Source: Gordonibacter sp034932485 (GTDB taxonomy: Bacteria; Actinomycetota; Coriobacteriia; Coriobacteriales; Eggerthellaceae). Taken from it: a stretch of DNA of 64,000 bases. The stretch lies in assembly GCA_034932485.1 (NCBI GenBank), contig JAYFOQ010000036.1, forward strand, positions 1 through 64,000, read 5' to 3'. The notes under the pieces were generated by a model. The model searched no databases, was not told the DNA's origin, and saw nothing but the letters and a program-made list of their open reading frames with translations. Made by a program: the position numbers and the translations under genes. Position 1 is the first letter of the stretch. Each line of letters opens with the position of its first letter. Positions 34,855 through 43,833 of this stretch are shown here, piece after piece.

Positions 34855-36822
34855 CTATAAAGACCCTACCTGCGTTTTCGGCTGTAGCTTTTCGCTGCTC
34901 TCGCCGAAGAACACCTCATACCAGCACAAGAAGCAGTAGATATTCCAGATGCGCATCATCTTTAACTTAGCTCGCCCCTCAACTGTCGAAAAGTCGGCGC
35001 TTTTGTGATCGTCGAGCATCTGCACCAAATAGTCTACGTTAAAGAACTCGTGGGCAGCTTCACCAGTAAATGCCTCTTTGATACGATGGTAATACTCGTC
35101 AGTTTGCAGCCACACGGTAAGCGGTGTGATGAAGGGCTGCTTGGGCATTTCTGCCACCTTCTTCTGGAAACCAAGCTTACTTGCGGCCACGCGGAGGGCA
35201 TACTTAGCATGATTGTCGGTTACGCGACATGCGGTGGGCAACTGTAGCGCCACGTCAAGCACCTTCTTGTCCAAGAATGGCACACGCAACTCAAGCGACT
35301 GCGACATGGACATCTTGTCGGCCTTCAGACAAATATCGAAGGGCATGTAGCTAACCATATCCACATACTGCGTAGCCGTAATAATATCGAGATTCTGATC
35401 GGCAATAGCATCGAAGTGTGGCTTACACCACTCCCACGGCTTACAGGGACCCTCGTAGTTGCGCAGCACATTGGGAATCTCGTCCCACATGTAGTTCATG
35501 CTCGCACGCTGATAGCTTTTCTCCGGCCCACCCGAGCCGCGCATGGCAAAGCGACGACCATGGAACGGCGGCAGTTTCTCGGCAACAGCGCCTGCTGCGG
35601 CACGCAAGGGGCGCGGCACCTTGAAGTACTTTTCAAACTCGTACTGATCGTGATAGATCCAGTAGCCACCGAACAGCTCATCGGCGCCCTCGCCCGACTG
35701 CACCACCTTTACCTGCTCGCGTGCGAGCTTACTCACAAAGAACAGGGGGATGGCAGAAGGCGCACCCAAGGGCTCATCCATGTGATACTGCTCGGTAGGC
35801 ACGATATCAAGGAACTCCTGTGCGCTCACTTTTGTTTGGAAGTTCGGCAGACTCGCCCATTCGGCGAATGCTGTCGCGTCGTCTAGTTCATTCAGTTTGA
35901 TCTCAAAATCTGACTGGGCGGCAATTTGAGCCATCTTATCTTCGCACCCGATGTCATAGCCCACTGAAAACGTCTTAATATCGGGAGCGTGCTGTCCCAT
36001 GCAATATGCGGCAAGCGACGAGTCGATACCACCCGAAAGGAAGCTGCCAATCTCAACATCAGCGATCTCATGCGTTGCCACAGACTCATCGAACGCCTCA
36101 GTGATAACCTGCGCCCATTCGTCTAAATCTTTCGAATCGTCAATCTTGTAGGTAATTTTGTAATAGCATTCGGTAGAAAGTTTCCCGTCTTCAAACACCA
36201 TGAAATGACCAGGTAGAAGCTTATGCACACCCTTAAACATAGTCTCCGAATTATTCATATACTCAAAGCACAGGTACTGAGGAAGCTGCTCGCGATTAAG
36301 CTCTTTCTTGAATGCCGGATGAGCTAAAAACGCTTTGATCTCACTACCGTAAATGAGGCGGTTGCCATCATGCTGGTAGTAAAACGGCTTTATACCAAAG
36401 AGGTCACGCGCGCACACAAGACGCTTTTTCGGTGCATCCCAAATGGCAATAGCAAACATGCCACGCAAGCGCTCAAACACCTTAGTACCCCATGCCTCGT
36501 AGCCATGGACAACCGTTTCGGTATCACCATTCGTTACAAACTGGTAGCCAAGATCTTCAAGTTCGGCACGCAATTCCTGAAAGTTGTATATTTCACCATT
36601 GAATGTGACGGTTACAGAACCATCAGCATTTTGCATCGGTTGGCGCGAGCCCTCCAAATCGATAATGGACAGGCGACGGAACCCCATGGCAATATTGTCA
36701 TCAACAAAAAAGCCCTCATCGTCGGGCCCACGATGCGCAATGCGATCGGCCATATCCTTGACCACTGCCTCGTTGATATTTTTGTCGTAGTCGACCGCGG
36801 TGAATCCCACGAATCCGCACAT
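34855..36822 (-). CDS. asnB: Glutamine-dependent asparagine synthetase-type amidotransferase
   Basis: A 655-residue class II amidotransferase. Met is followed by the catalytic Cys2 (MCGFVGF), then HRGPDDEG and FNGEIYNFQELR of the glutaminase domain; the synthetase domain has the PP-loop FLSGGIDSSLAAY and GEGADELFGGYW. ATG 36822 exposes Cys2 after Met removal; the longer frame would bury it. The usual reaction amidates aspartate to asparagine. Some members instead amidate peptidoglycan precursors (LtsA/AsnB1 on meso-DAP, AsnH on D-Asp cross-bridges). Here the gene is flanked by murJ and, divergently, a D-aspartate-ligase-type gene, so a wall role is a serious alternative. Confidence 0.88.
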   Translation of the reverse strand: MCGFVGFTAVDYDKNINEAVVKDMADRIAHRGPDDEGFFVDDNIAMGFRRLSIIDLEGSRQPMQNADGSVTVTFNGEIYNFQELRAELEDLGYQFVTNGDTETVVHGYEAWGTKVFERLRGMFAIAIWDAPKKRLVCARDLFGIKPFYYQHDGNRLIYGSEIKAFLAHPAFKKELNREQLPQYLCFEYMNNSETMFKGVHKLLPGHFMVFEDGKLSTECYYKITYKIDDSKDLDEWAQVITEAFDESVATHEIADVEIGSFLSGGIDSSLAAYCMGQHAPDIKTFSVGYDIGCEDKMAQIAAQSDFEIKLNELDDATAFAEWASLPNFQTKVSAQEFLDIVPTEQYHMDEPLGAPSAIPLFFVSKLAREQVKVVQSGEGADELFGGYWIYHDQYEFEKYFKVPRPLRAAAGAVAEKLPPFHGRRFAMRGSGGPEKSYQRASMNYMWDEIPNVLRNYEGPCKPWEWCKPHFDAIADQNLDIITATQYVDMVSYMPFDICLKADKMSMSQSLELRVPFLDKKVLDVALQLPTACRVTDNHAKYALRVAASKLGFQKKVAEMPKQPFITPLTVWLQTDEYYHRIKEAFTGEAAHEFFNVDYLVQMLDDHKSADFSTVEGRAKLKMMRIWNIYCFLCWYEVFFGESSEKLQPKTQVGSL

Positions 36823-37136
36823 ACCGTATGCTCCCATCCCGCATGCCGCACACGCGGCACTCTAAAAATACTCTCTGCATGATACGACACGAGGCCGCAT
36901 CACCCAAGTCGGGCAATGGAAACCCCACATCCGTTTGAGTAATCTTGATATATCGAACATTGTCTCCCTAAAACAGAATACCGTAAGCAATCCCTAAGCA
37001 ACTCCCAAGCAAGCACCGACACGTATTTCGTTTTTTGTACAGGCGTGAAGTCTTTACCGTTGTCGCCTATCTGCGATATGGGATAATAAGAATTTATTAA
37101 CTTGATATTTTGCACCAACTCCAAAGGAGCACGACC
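36823..37136. promoter_or_regulatory. Divergent control region between asnB and the ATP-grasp ligase
   Basis: A 314-bp gap between divergent starts. On the plus strand TTGTCG (37060-37065), 16-bp spacer and GATAAT (37082-37087) form a plausible promoter for the ligase gene, whose site AAAGGAG lies 8 nt before ATG 37137. I could not identify a convincing asnB promoter by eye. Confidence 0.5.
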
Positions 37137-38444
37137 ATGACCGCAGCGCCCGCCGCCGCATCTCACCTCTCTCCCGATACCAGTAACGCCGAAATCGGCC
37201 GCCGCTTACAGCCCGTTGTTGTCGGTGGAGATATCTTGGCGTACAGCTACGTGCGCGAGCTTCATCGAGCCTACGGTGTCAAACGCACCATCGTGCTAGC
37301 AACGCAGGACATCAAGATGCTTTCCTCCAGCCGCTTCACCGATTATCGCCTTATTGATGGCATTCACGAAGCCGAGAATCTCTATCGGGCACTTGAATAC
37401 GTGGCGAATGAAACGATGGCTGCCAACCCCGAGAGTGTGCTGCTGGTGCTCGGATGCGACGACTGCCATGCTCGCATGCTGTCAGGCGGCAAAGAACGTC
37501 TCGAAGCTGCTGGGTTCACGGTGCCTTACATCGATTTTCCTCTACTTGACGACATTACGCAGAAGCGCCGCTTCTACGAACTTTGCGACGAGCTGGACAT
37601 GCCTTATCCTCACACCTGGTATTTCGACTGCGGGCCCGATGGTCCCGCCGAATTGCCTCTTGACGAACTCCCCTTCCCACTCATCGCAAAACCATCTAAC
37701 TCTGCTCAGTTCCAGGATGCCACCATCGAAGGCTGGCGCAAGATCTACGAGATTGAATCACCCGAGGAGTTAGCCCAAGTCTGGCAGAATATCCGCACGT
37801 CAGATTACAACAACGAACTCGTAGTGCAGGATTTCATCCCCGGCGGCGACGATGCCATACGCACGCTTACCACGTTCTCTGATGCGAGCGGCGATATGCG
37901 CGTAGTTTCGGGCGGCGTAGTATGCCTGCAAGATCACGACCCCACTGCACTCGGCAACCCTGTGTGCATCATGGGAGAACGTGAGGAACAGATAATCGAA
38001 CATGCCCGACGTTTTCTTGCGCACGTGGGATACCGCGGGTTTGCCAATTTCGACATAAAAGTCGACGAGCGTGATGGGTCTTTCCGCTTCTTTGAGGTAA
38101 ATACCCGCGCCGGACGCAACACGTACTATATGAGCTTGGGTGGAGTGAACTTCGCTACCCTTATTGTTGACGAATTTGTTCTGGGTCGGGAAATTCCCCA
38201 TCGCGAGGCTTACAACCACTTCGCCTATAGCTGCGTCCCACGCTATGTGCTAAAGCGCAGTATGGAGAACGCCACGCGCTTAGCCGAGACAAGCGACGCG
38301 CTAGCTGCCACCGCTGAACCCTACCCTCTACATTACCGTCCCGATTCATTCATGCACAATCTCTGGGCACGCATTATGTTTGTGAACCAGATTCCCAAGT
38401 TCAAACGCTTCCACTGGGATACTGGCGGCAAGCAACTGAAGTAG
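37137..38444 (+). CDS. ATP-grasp ligase, D-aspartate ligase type
   Basis: A 435-residue ATP-grasp protein. The N-terminus VVVGGDILAYSYVRELHRAYGVK, the middle LIAKPSNSAQFQDATIEG, VVQDFIPGGDDAIRTLTTF and C-terminal FANFDIKVDERDGSFRFFEVNTRAGRNTYYMSLGG resemble, as I remember, the enterococcal/lactococcal D-aspartate ligase (Asl) and its relatives in layout and length. FEVNTRAGR holds metal-binding Glu and Asn. Asl adds D-Asp to the lysine side chain of the stem peptide to build the cross-bridge. Here MurE has a DNPR motif that usually indicates meso-DAP, so the acceptor may differ; the gene could also be a different carboxylate-amine ligase. ATG 37137 is fixed by AAAGGAG. Confidence 0.65.
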   Translation: MTAAPAAASHLSPDTSNAEIGRRLQPVVVGGDILAYSYVRELHRAYGVKRTIVLATQDIKMLSSSRFTDYRLIDGIHEAENLYRALEYVANETMAANPESVLLVLGCDDCHARMLSGGKERLEAAGFTVPYIDFPLLDDITQKRRFYELCDELDMPYPHTWYFDCGPDGPAELPLDELPFPLIAKPSNSAQFQDATIEGWRKIYEIESPEELAQVWQNIRTSDYNNELVVQDFIPGGDDAIRTLTTFSDASGDMRVVSGGVVCLQDHDPTALGNPVCIMGEREEQIIEHARRFLAHVGYRGFANFDIKVDERDGSFRFFEVNTRAGRNTYYMSLGGVNFATLIVDEFVLGREIPHREAYNHFAYSCVPRYVLKRSMENATRLAETSDALAATAEPYPLHYRPDSFMHNLWARIMFVNQIPKFKRFHWDTGGKQLK

Positions 38445-38742
38445 CACCCCACCGCCCAACACCTTCACGGCTCCTTACGCCCCTTAAGGAGAGAAGATAA
38501 CGCATGACGAAAAAGGGAGGCCGTTTTGTCCATGACCCTACAGCTGTTATTTATCCACTATGCTAGCGCGGTGGGATATATCTAAAAGTAGGCTCGAATA
38601 CCTTTCGCAACGCAGGAAAACCCAGGCAACCATTAATGCAAGCGAAAAGTCACTCACGAATACATCCCGTTCGCTACCCATAAAGTTGATAGTACTTGCC
38701 CCCTACATCCTGAGTATTCGGCAACCCGCAAACCCCTAAAAC
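38445..38742. other. Intergenic stretch without recognised genes
   Basis: No coding sequence is evident. A CTCCTTA/TAAGGAG hairpin at 38471-38491 lies just after the ATP-grasp gene but has no T run. Confidence 0.4.
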
Positions 38743-38774
38743 AAGAGGCAGGAAACATTTGGTTCCCGCCTCTT
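38743..38774 (-). terminator. Terminator after map
   Basis: On the minus strand AAGAGGCGGGAA pairs with TTCCTGCCTCTT (one G-U pair) around an 8-nt loop, followed by TGTTTTAG. It is 30 nt past the map stop codon. Confidence 0.75.
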
Positions 38775-38804
38775 CATCGATATACTTTTCAACCGGCTAG
38801 CACG

Positions 38805-39575
38805 CTACACTGGCCGACGGTGCCCCTCTTCCGTCGTAAGAATAAGCGGACCGTCTTCGGTTATAGCCACCGTCTTTTCAAAGTGGGCAGAAGGCCTACC
38901 GTCGCGGGTACACACGAGCCATCCGTCGGACATCTGACGTGTTTTGTACGTGCCGAGGTTGATCATGGGCTCAATAGCCAGCACCATACCCACCTCCAGC
39001 TTCACGCCCGCATGACGATGCCCAAAATTCGGCACATTAGGATCTTCGTGCATATCCCGACCAATACCATGACCCACATACTCGCGCACCACACCAAAGC
39101 CCTCGGCCTCGGCAATCGACTGCACGGCATGCCCGATATCGCCTAGATGGTTACCTGGCCGCGCCGCGTCAAGGCCAGCCCACATACACTTCTCAGTCGT
39201 AGTAAGCAGGTGTTGTAGTTCGGGCGATATCTTGCCCACCGCATACGTCCAGGCATTGTCGCCCACCCAACCGTCTACGATAGCGCCCGTATCGATGGAG
39301 ACAATATCGCCCTCTTGCAGAATAACGCCTGCCGACGGAATGCCGTGCACAATCTGTTCGTTTATCGAAGCGCAGATAGACCCAGGAAATCCACCGTAGC
39401 CCTTGAACGCAGGAATGCCGCCCTCAAGCCGAATAAGCCGCTCTGCAAACTCGTCCAATTCAAGCGTGGATACTCCCGGGCGAATACGCTTCCCTACCTC
39501 ACGCAGTACCTTAGCCGAGACACGACCTGCTTCCTTCATAGCCTCAATCTCAGCTGGTGACTTCCTGATGATCAT
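38805..39575 (-). CDS. map: Type I methionine aminopeptidase
   Basis: A 256-residue metalloprotease removing initiator methionine. Substrate histidine in YVGHGIGRDMHEDPNVPN; metal ligands are the Asp of DIVSIDTGAIVDGWVGDNAWTY, the His of EYVGHGIGR, and Glu in VLAIEPMINLG and the C-terminal VAITEDGPLILT region. No N-terminal zinc-finger extension. Length typical for type Ia. It stands alone between two terminator-like regions rather than in the usual secY-adk ribosomal cluster. Confidence 0.95.
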   Translation of the reverse strand: MIIRKSPAEIEAMKEAGRVSAKVLREVGKRIRPGVSTLELDEFAERLIRLEGGIPAFKGYGGFPGSICASINEQIVHGIPSAGVILQEGDIVSIDTGAIVDGWVGDNAWTYAVGKISPELQHLLTTTEKCMWAGLDAARPGNHLGDIGHAVQSIAEAEGFGVVREYVGHGIGRDMHEDPNVPNFGHRHAGVKLEVGMVLAIEPMINLGTYKTRQMSDGWLVCTRDGRPSAHFEKTVAITEDGPLILTTEEGHRRPV

Positions 39576-39701
39576 GCCGTAACCGAACCTTATCTCTTGC
39601 TGTTTATATGTCAGAAATCAGTATAACACTCCCCGTTTTACCCCACCCTTTGATGGATTCCGACAAAGGTCCTGTACGACCCCTAAAACCCTTTAAGCAT
39701 C

Positions 39702-41045
39702 TCAGGCGCCTTCAAGATAAGGAAGCTTCCACGCAAAAGAGAGTACACTTGCATCGGGAAGATAGATGCGCATGGTAAGCAAAAACACACCTTCACAGAG
39801 CGGAAGCCAGTTACGGGAGCGATCTCCCTCAGGCTTGTTTGTCTGCAAATACAAGTCGAGCGACCCGTCGTCGTTGAACAATAAGTCATCCATTTCTCCA
39901 ATGTTGTACCGCGCAATCTCATTGGGAATAAGGTGCCCGGCTTCCGTATAAGCTGTAAGCGACCACCAACCGTCGTCGCCATGCGGAGGCATCATATCTG
40001 GCTCAAAATGGAGGGAATAAGACTTATCTCCCCGCAACAAAGACCCCGCCAAATCTACAACCATGGATGGGTACACTGCCATCGAGACCGGGTTTGCAAA
40101 ACCGCCGAATGCTACAACGGCACGAAAAGCATAGTCGGTCCCAAAGTTCCCGACGCGATCATCCATAAACATCCAACCGTTCGAGGAGATAATGCTGGCA
40201 TGATCAGACGAGAATTCGCGATCCATAAGTGTAGACAAATGGGCTGCCGCTTGCGTCACTTCCTCGCCAAGCGCTTCGAGATCAAACTCGAGCCCGGCAC
40301 CAATGCCGAGCATCGCAAATCGTTTCAAAACCAATTCATCTTCCGGGAAACCAGGGTTCCCTACCGCCAAGCGATTGAACCGCGTAAAGAAATCTTGAGG
40401 AGTTAGGTGCGCTATGTACTCAAGAGGAACGTAGTCATAGGCAGCATTATGCAAGCCATAAGGCGGAACATAGGAGACATCGTCGTGAGCAGAAAGAGGA
40501 TACAAACGCATCCCATCTTGAATCTCGTACACACTCTCAAGATCGTCGCTGCCGAAGCATTTCGTTCTTATCAGCAGCCAGACAAGGTTGGTGGGCATTG
40601 GCACCTCCACCACGCTAGCCGGAAGCTCGCCCCTCCAGAACGGTCCCGTAAACGCGTAGGTAACCTCATCATTTCCCCCAACACCTCCCGTACCAAGAAT
40701 AAAGGGCGTATTGGAATATCCATCGAAGGTCTGCACCGAACAATATCGATCAGTTGCTGGCTTACGAAAGAACATGGGCTCGCTCGCAAGTTCGAGATAC
40801 GCCTGAGAGTACACCGTGTCAACATTAGGCCGTGTCAGGCTAACCATAGCAGGTGTGGCTAAATCACACGCATGAAAAAGCTGATTAAGGGGAGCGCGGT
40901 CCGCCTCCGGCTTAACCACGTTGGTAGCCATGTCCTTGATAACGTCAAGCAAGACAAGTGGGTAAGCGTACAGGTAGGCTTCACGAAGTAGCGCAGACGC
41001 CCCATCCCCACTCTCCGCCTCATACGAATATACAGAAGGCTCCAT
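39702..41045 (-). CDS. DUF1254/DUF1214 domain protein
   Basis: A 447-residue soluble protein. The N-terminal half matches DUF1254 (LLREAYLYAYPLVLLDVIKDMA, then SLTRPNVDTVYSQAYLELASEPMFF) and the C-terminal part DUF1214 (GDDGWWSLTAYTEAGHLIPNEIARYNI, ending RNWLPLCEGVFLLTMRIYLPD). The function of the pair is unknown. There is no signal peptide, although many relatives are secreted. ATG 41045 is chosen because AAAGGA lies 6 nt upstream. It stands alone; no operon partner is close. Confidence 0.82.
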   Translation of the reverse strand: MEPSVYSYEAESGDGASALLREAYLYAYPLVLLDVIKDMATNVVKPEADRAPLNQLFHACDLATPAMVSLTRPNVDTVYSQAYLELASEPMFFRKPATDRYCSVQTFDGYSNTPFILGTGGVGGNDEVTYAFTGPFWRGELPASVVEVPMPTNLVWLLIRTKCFGSDDLESVYEIQDGMRLYPLSAHDDVSYVPPYGLHNAAYDYVPLEYIAHLTPQDFFTRFNRLAVGNPGFPEDELVLKRFAMLGIGAGLEFDLEALGEEVTQAAAHLSTLMDREFSSDHASIISSNGWMFMDDRVGNFGTDYAFRAVVAFGGFANPVSMAVYPSMVVDLAGSLLRGDKSYSLHFEPDMMPPHGDDGWWSLTAYTEAGHLIPNEIARYNIGEMDDLLFNDDGSLDLYLQTNKPEGDRSRNWLPLCEGVFLLTMRIYLPDASVLSFAWKLPYLEGA

Positions 41046-41074
41046 ATGAATTCCTTTCACAAAGTTTTAGCTCC

Positions 41075-41116
41075 AAAAAAGGAGCGGATACGTACGGCGA
41101 ACCGCGCATCCACTCC
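41075..41116 (-). terminator. Terminator of the SPFH/RHH unit
   Basis: On the minus strand GGAGTGGAT pairs with ATCCGCTCC (one G-U) around an 18-nt loop that itself can form a CGG-CCG mini-stem, followed by TTTTTT (41075-41080). It lies about 150 nt beyond the RHH stop; the gap in between shows nothing else. Confidence 0.7.
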
Positions 41117-41262
41117 CCTTAGTCTAGCGCACTCTTTGCAAAAGCACTCAATACAAACCAAGCTGTTATCGCACCTTTAACTGCATTCTACGCAGGAAAA
41201 GTACCGTCAATCGCCACGACAGGAAGCTGAGTTCTCGTTCCTCTCGACGAGCGAATCGACCA

Positions 41263-41457
41263 CTACTCGGCCTCGCCTTCACCGTAATTCTCCTCAACCC
41301 TCTCGGTTCCCTTCAACCGACCCGCATCTTTAAGAGCGCGACGCAGCAGGAACTCAACCTGAGCATTTACGCTACGCAGGTCATCGGCAGCCCACCGTTC
41401 GACCGCCTCCCAAATATCCGGATCGACGCGTAGTGGGTATTGTTTGCGTTTCGCCAT
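41263..41457 (-). CDS. Arc-like ribbon-helix-helix protein
   Basis: A 64-residue protein with the RHH pattern MAKRKQYPLRVDPDIWEAVERWAADDLRSVNAQVEFLLRRALKDAG: a short basic strand, helix, then SVNAQVEFLLRRAL helix. It resembles Arc-type DNA-binding domains. It follows the SPFH gene by 55 nt on the same strand, and such Arc-like partners of SPFH genes occur in other actinobacteria. It may autoregulate the pair; no toxin gene is next to it. ATG 41457 has GGTGAT upstream, a modest site. Confidence 0.75.
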   Translation of the reverse strand: MAKRKQYPLRVDPDIWEAVERWAADDLRSVNAQVEFLLRRALKDAGRLKGTERVEENYGEGEAE

Positions 41458-41512
41458 ATCATCACCGCACAAGAGCGATCAGAACGGTGTCCGATTGCAC
41501 CTGCACCCCTTC

Positions 41513-42523
41513 TTATTGGTACAGCGTTCCCGTGTTAAGCACGGGCTGCGCATCGGACTCGCCACAAAGCACCACCATAAGATTCGACACCATGGCAGCC
41601 TTGCGCTCATCATCTAAGTCTACCACGTTCTTTGCAGATAACTCCGCCAACGCCATGTCTACCATACCCACCGCACCCTGCACAATTTTCTCACGTGCAG
41701 CAATAACAGCATCGGCCTGTTGACGACGCAGCATAGCCTGAGCAATTTCTGGCGCATAGGCCAAGTGCGTAAGACGCGCATCGTCAATAACGACACCCGC
41801 TTTCTCAAGGCGCACTGCTAGTTCTTCCTTCAGGGCCTCGGATACTTCCTCTATATTACTGCGCAACGTTATTTCGCCTTCAGGCTCGCCGGGCATCTGA
41901 TCGTAGGCATAGGTAGTAGCCACGTGACGTAGCGCAGTTTCGCTTTGGGTATGCACGTAAGAATTGTAGTCATCAACGTCAAACAGAGCTTTTGCTGTGT
42001 TTTCTACGCGCCATACAATAACATCGGCAATCTCGATAGGATTACCGCATTTGTCGTTCACCTTAAGATGGTCTCCGTTGTAGGTACGTGCTCGCAACGA
42101 CATCTTCGTGGACAACGCCGTCGGCTTACTGGTCTTCACATCCACCGTAGATCCCGTAGAGCGAGAGTAGAATGGGTTCGCCCAGTGGAAACCCTCATCA
42201 CGTACTGTACCCTTGTAGTCGCCAAACAAGATAAGTACGCGTGCTTGATTGGGCTGAATAGTAAAGAAGCCCATAAGCAGCAGTAGAGGCCCCACACAGA
42301 GCACGACGATGCCTACAACCAGAAGCACAACACCAAGCGTCTGGGATCCTGTAGTAATAGGTACATCATCAGGTGGCATCATAGTTGCCCCTACTACGAT
42401 AGAAGCGATGCAGGCGACCGCCAAGACAAGAGTAAGAAACAATACAGGCCAGCCGCTTTTCACCTGAACGGTTTTCTCAACGGAAGCGCCGCCTTCTGCA
42501 CGAGCGTTCTTCTGGACGGACAT
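41513..42523 (-). CDS. SPFH/band-7 domain membrane protein
   Basis: A 336-residue protein with two N-terminal membrane segments (about 24-47 and 62-89: GVVLLVVGIVVLCVGPLLLLMGFF), then the SPFH domain (FTIQPNQARVLILFGDYKGTVRDEGFHWANPFY ... VWRVENTAKALFDVDDYNSYVHTQSETALRHVA). The C-terminal LAYAPEIAQAMLRRQQADAVIAAREKIV helix is typical. Such flotillin-like scaffolds organise membrane microdomains or proteases; the specific role is unknown. Pairs with the RHH gene downstream. Confidence 0.88.
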   Translation of the reverse strand: MSVQKNARAEGGASVEKTVQVKSGWPVLFLTLVLAVACIASIVVGATMMPPDDVPITTGSQTLGVVLLVVGIVVLCVGPLLLLMGFFTIQPNQARVLILFGDYKGTVRDEGFHWANPFYSRSTGSTVDVKTSKPTALSTKMSLRARTYNGDHLKVNDKCGNPIEIADVIVWRVENTAKALFDVDDYNSYVHTQSETALRHVATTYAYDQMPGEPEGEITLRSNIEEVSEALKEELAVRLEKAGVVIDDARLTHLAYAPEIAQAMLRRQQADAVIAAREKIVQGAVGMVDMALAELSAKNVVDLDDERKAAMVSNLMVVLCGESDAQPVLNTGTLYQ

Positions 42524-42926
42524 GACAATTCCTTTCTCTCCCAGACAAAACGTCCCATACGTTCGTCCGCACCTTCTTCAAGGTGATACATATATGATAT
42601 CACATTGAGATCTCTATTTTTCTAATATCTTAGCAACCAATTTTCTACGGAAATTTAAAAATGCAATATTGAAAATGCAATAAATGCTTGACAGCAGTGT
42701 AGAGCGTAGAGAACGTTGATGGGTATAGCAGTAACGACAACCAAGATTGGTGTCCGTAGCCATTTCATTGATGATGGGATTGACGACAATAGGTGGTCAG
42801 TGTTTCACGTGAAACATTTGTTCGCTATCTGATACGCTAAACTAATAAATGGCAAACACATGGCACGTTAAACAACGCGTCATGTCGCGCTCAAAAAGTT
42901 ATTCACATGATATAAATTTCAATGCC
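42524..42926. other. AT-rich intergenic region with parS
   Basis: The first part (42590-42700) is AT-rich and contains a near-direct repeat of AAAATGCAATA. The second perfect parS is at 42801-42816. No gene is visible. Confidence 0.6.
42801..42816. promoter_or_regulatory. parS centromere site (ParB binding), copy 2
   Basis: TGTTTCACGTGAAACA, identical to the site at 27716-27731 and to the general bacterial parS consensus. It is intergenic, between the SPFH gene and the rplA terminator. Confidence 0.92.
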
Positions 42927-42954
42927 CCTATAGGCCCCTATAGGGGCCTATAGG
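42927..42954. repeat. 28-bp perfect palindrome
   Basis: CCTATAGGCCCC-TATA-GGGGCCTATAGG is a perfect 28-bp dyad directly next to the rplA terminator. Internally it repeats CCTATAGG three times. The close juxtaposition with the terminator hairpin is unusual. Confidence 0.85.
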
Positions 42955-42956
42955 AC

Positions 42957-42985
42957 AAAAAAAGGAGCCCGAAGGCTCCTTTTTT
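42957..42985. terminator. Terminator after rplA
   Basis: AAAGGAGCC and GGCTCCTTT with a 4-base loop (TTCG on the minus strand) flanked by A and T runs on both sides. It ends the nusG-rpl unit on the minus strand and can work in both directions. Confidence 0.9.
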
Positions 42986-43008
42986 AACTTAAAGCTGAAA
43001 GGTTATTC

Positions 43009-43719
43009 TTATTCACCAGACTGCGTGTAGTCGCGATTCACGGAGGAATCAACCGACACACCTGGAGTCATCGTTGCAGAAACGCTAACGGACTTCACAT
43101 ATTTGCCCTTAGCTGCGGCAGGCTTCATACGCAGAATCTCGTCGTATACAGCACCGTAGTTCTCAGCAAGCTGCTCAGCCGTAAAGCTCACTTTACCCAA
43201 GACAACGTGGGCAATACCGTAACGGTCGGCACGATACTCTACACGGCCACCCTTTAATTCGTTGATAGCCTTTACCACATCGGTGGTAACGGTGCCCAGC
43301 TTAGGGTTCGGCATAAGGCCACGGGGACCAAGCACCTTACCTAAACGGCCAACTTTGCCCATCTGATCAGGTGTGGCAACAGCGGCGTCGAAATTAAACT
43401 CGCCAGCCTGGATCTGCTGCATAAGTTCATCGGTGCCTACGATATCAGCGCCAGCCTCTTCAGCGGCACGAGCAGCTTCACCCTCGGCAAACACAGCCAC
43501 GCGAACCGTCTTGCCCGAACCGTTCGGCAGACTCACGGTACCGCGAAGCTGCTGATCGGCCTGACGGGTATCAATACCTAGACGAAAGTGGCCTTCGACG
43601 GTCTCGTCGAACTTGGCAGTGGAAACTTCCTTCACTAGGCTCATGGCCGCGAGCGGAGCGTAAGACTCTTCGCCAATCTTTTCGACTGCGGCACGGTAGT
43701 TCTTGGATTGCTTTGTCAT
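43009..43719 (-). CDS. rplA: Ribosomal protein L1
   Basis: A 236-residue L1, large-subunit stalk protein and translational autoregulator of the L11-L1 operon in bacteria. Motifs: SKNYRAAVEKI start, GTVSLPNGSGKTVRVAVFA, GRLGKVLGPRGLMPNPKLGTVT, and the C-terminal YVKSVSVSATMTPGVSVD. ATG 43719 has AGGGAAG; the longer frame is rejected. It follows rplK by 114 nt and is the last gene of the unit here; rplJ/rplL are not adjacent. Confidence 0.97.
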   Translation of the reverse strand: MTKQSKNYRAAVEKIGEESYAPLAAMSLVKEVSTAKFDETVEGHFRLGIDTRQADQQLRGTVSLPNGSGKTVRVAVFAEGEAARAAEEAGADIVGTDELMQQIQAGEFNFDAAVATPDQMGKVGRLGKVLGPRGLMPNPKLGTVTTDVVKAINELKGGRVEYRADRYGIAHVVLGKVSFTAEQLAENYGAVYDEILRMKPAAAKGKYVKSVSVSATMTPGVSVDSSVNRDYTQSGE

Positions 43720-43833
43720 GATACTTCCCTTCGTGGTACATAGCGGACGCACAAGACGTCCTTCCACTTCTTCTTATCGCTCAAGCGGCTGCACGAAGCA
43801 GCCGCATTGCGCACAATAGAACTCTGCGAGTAA

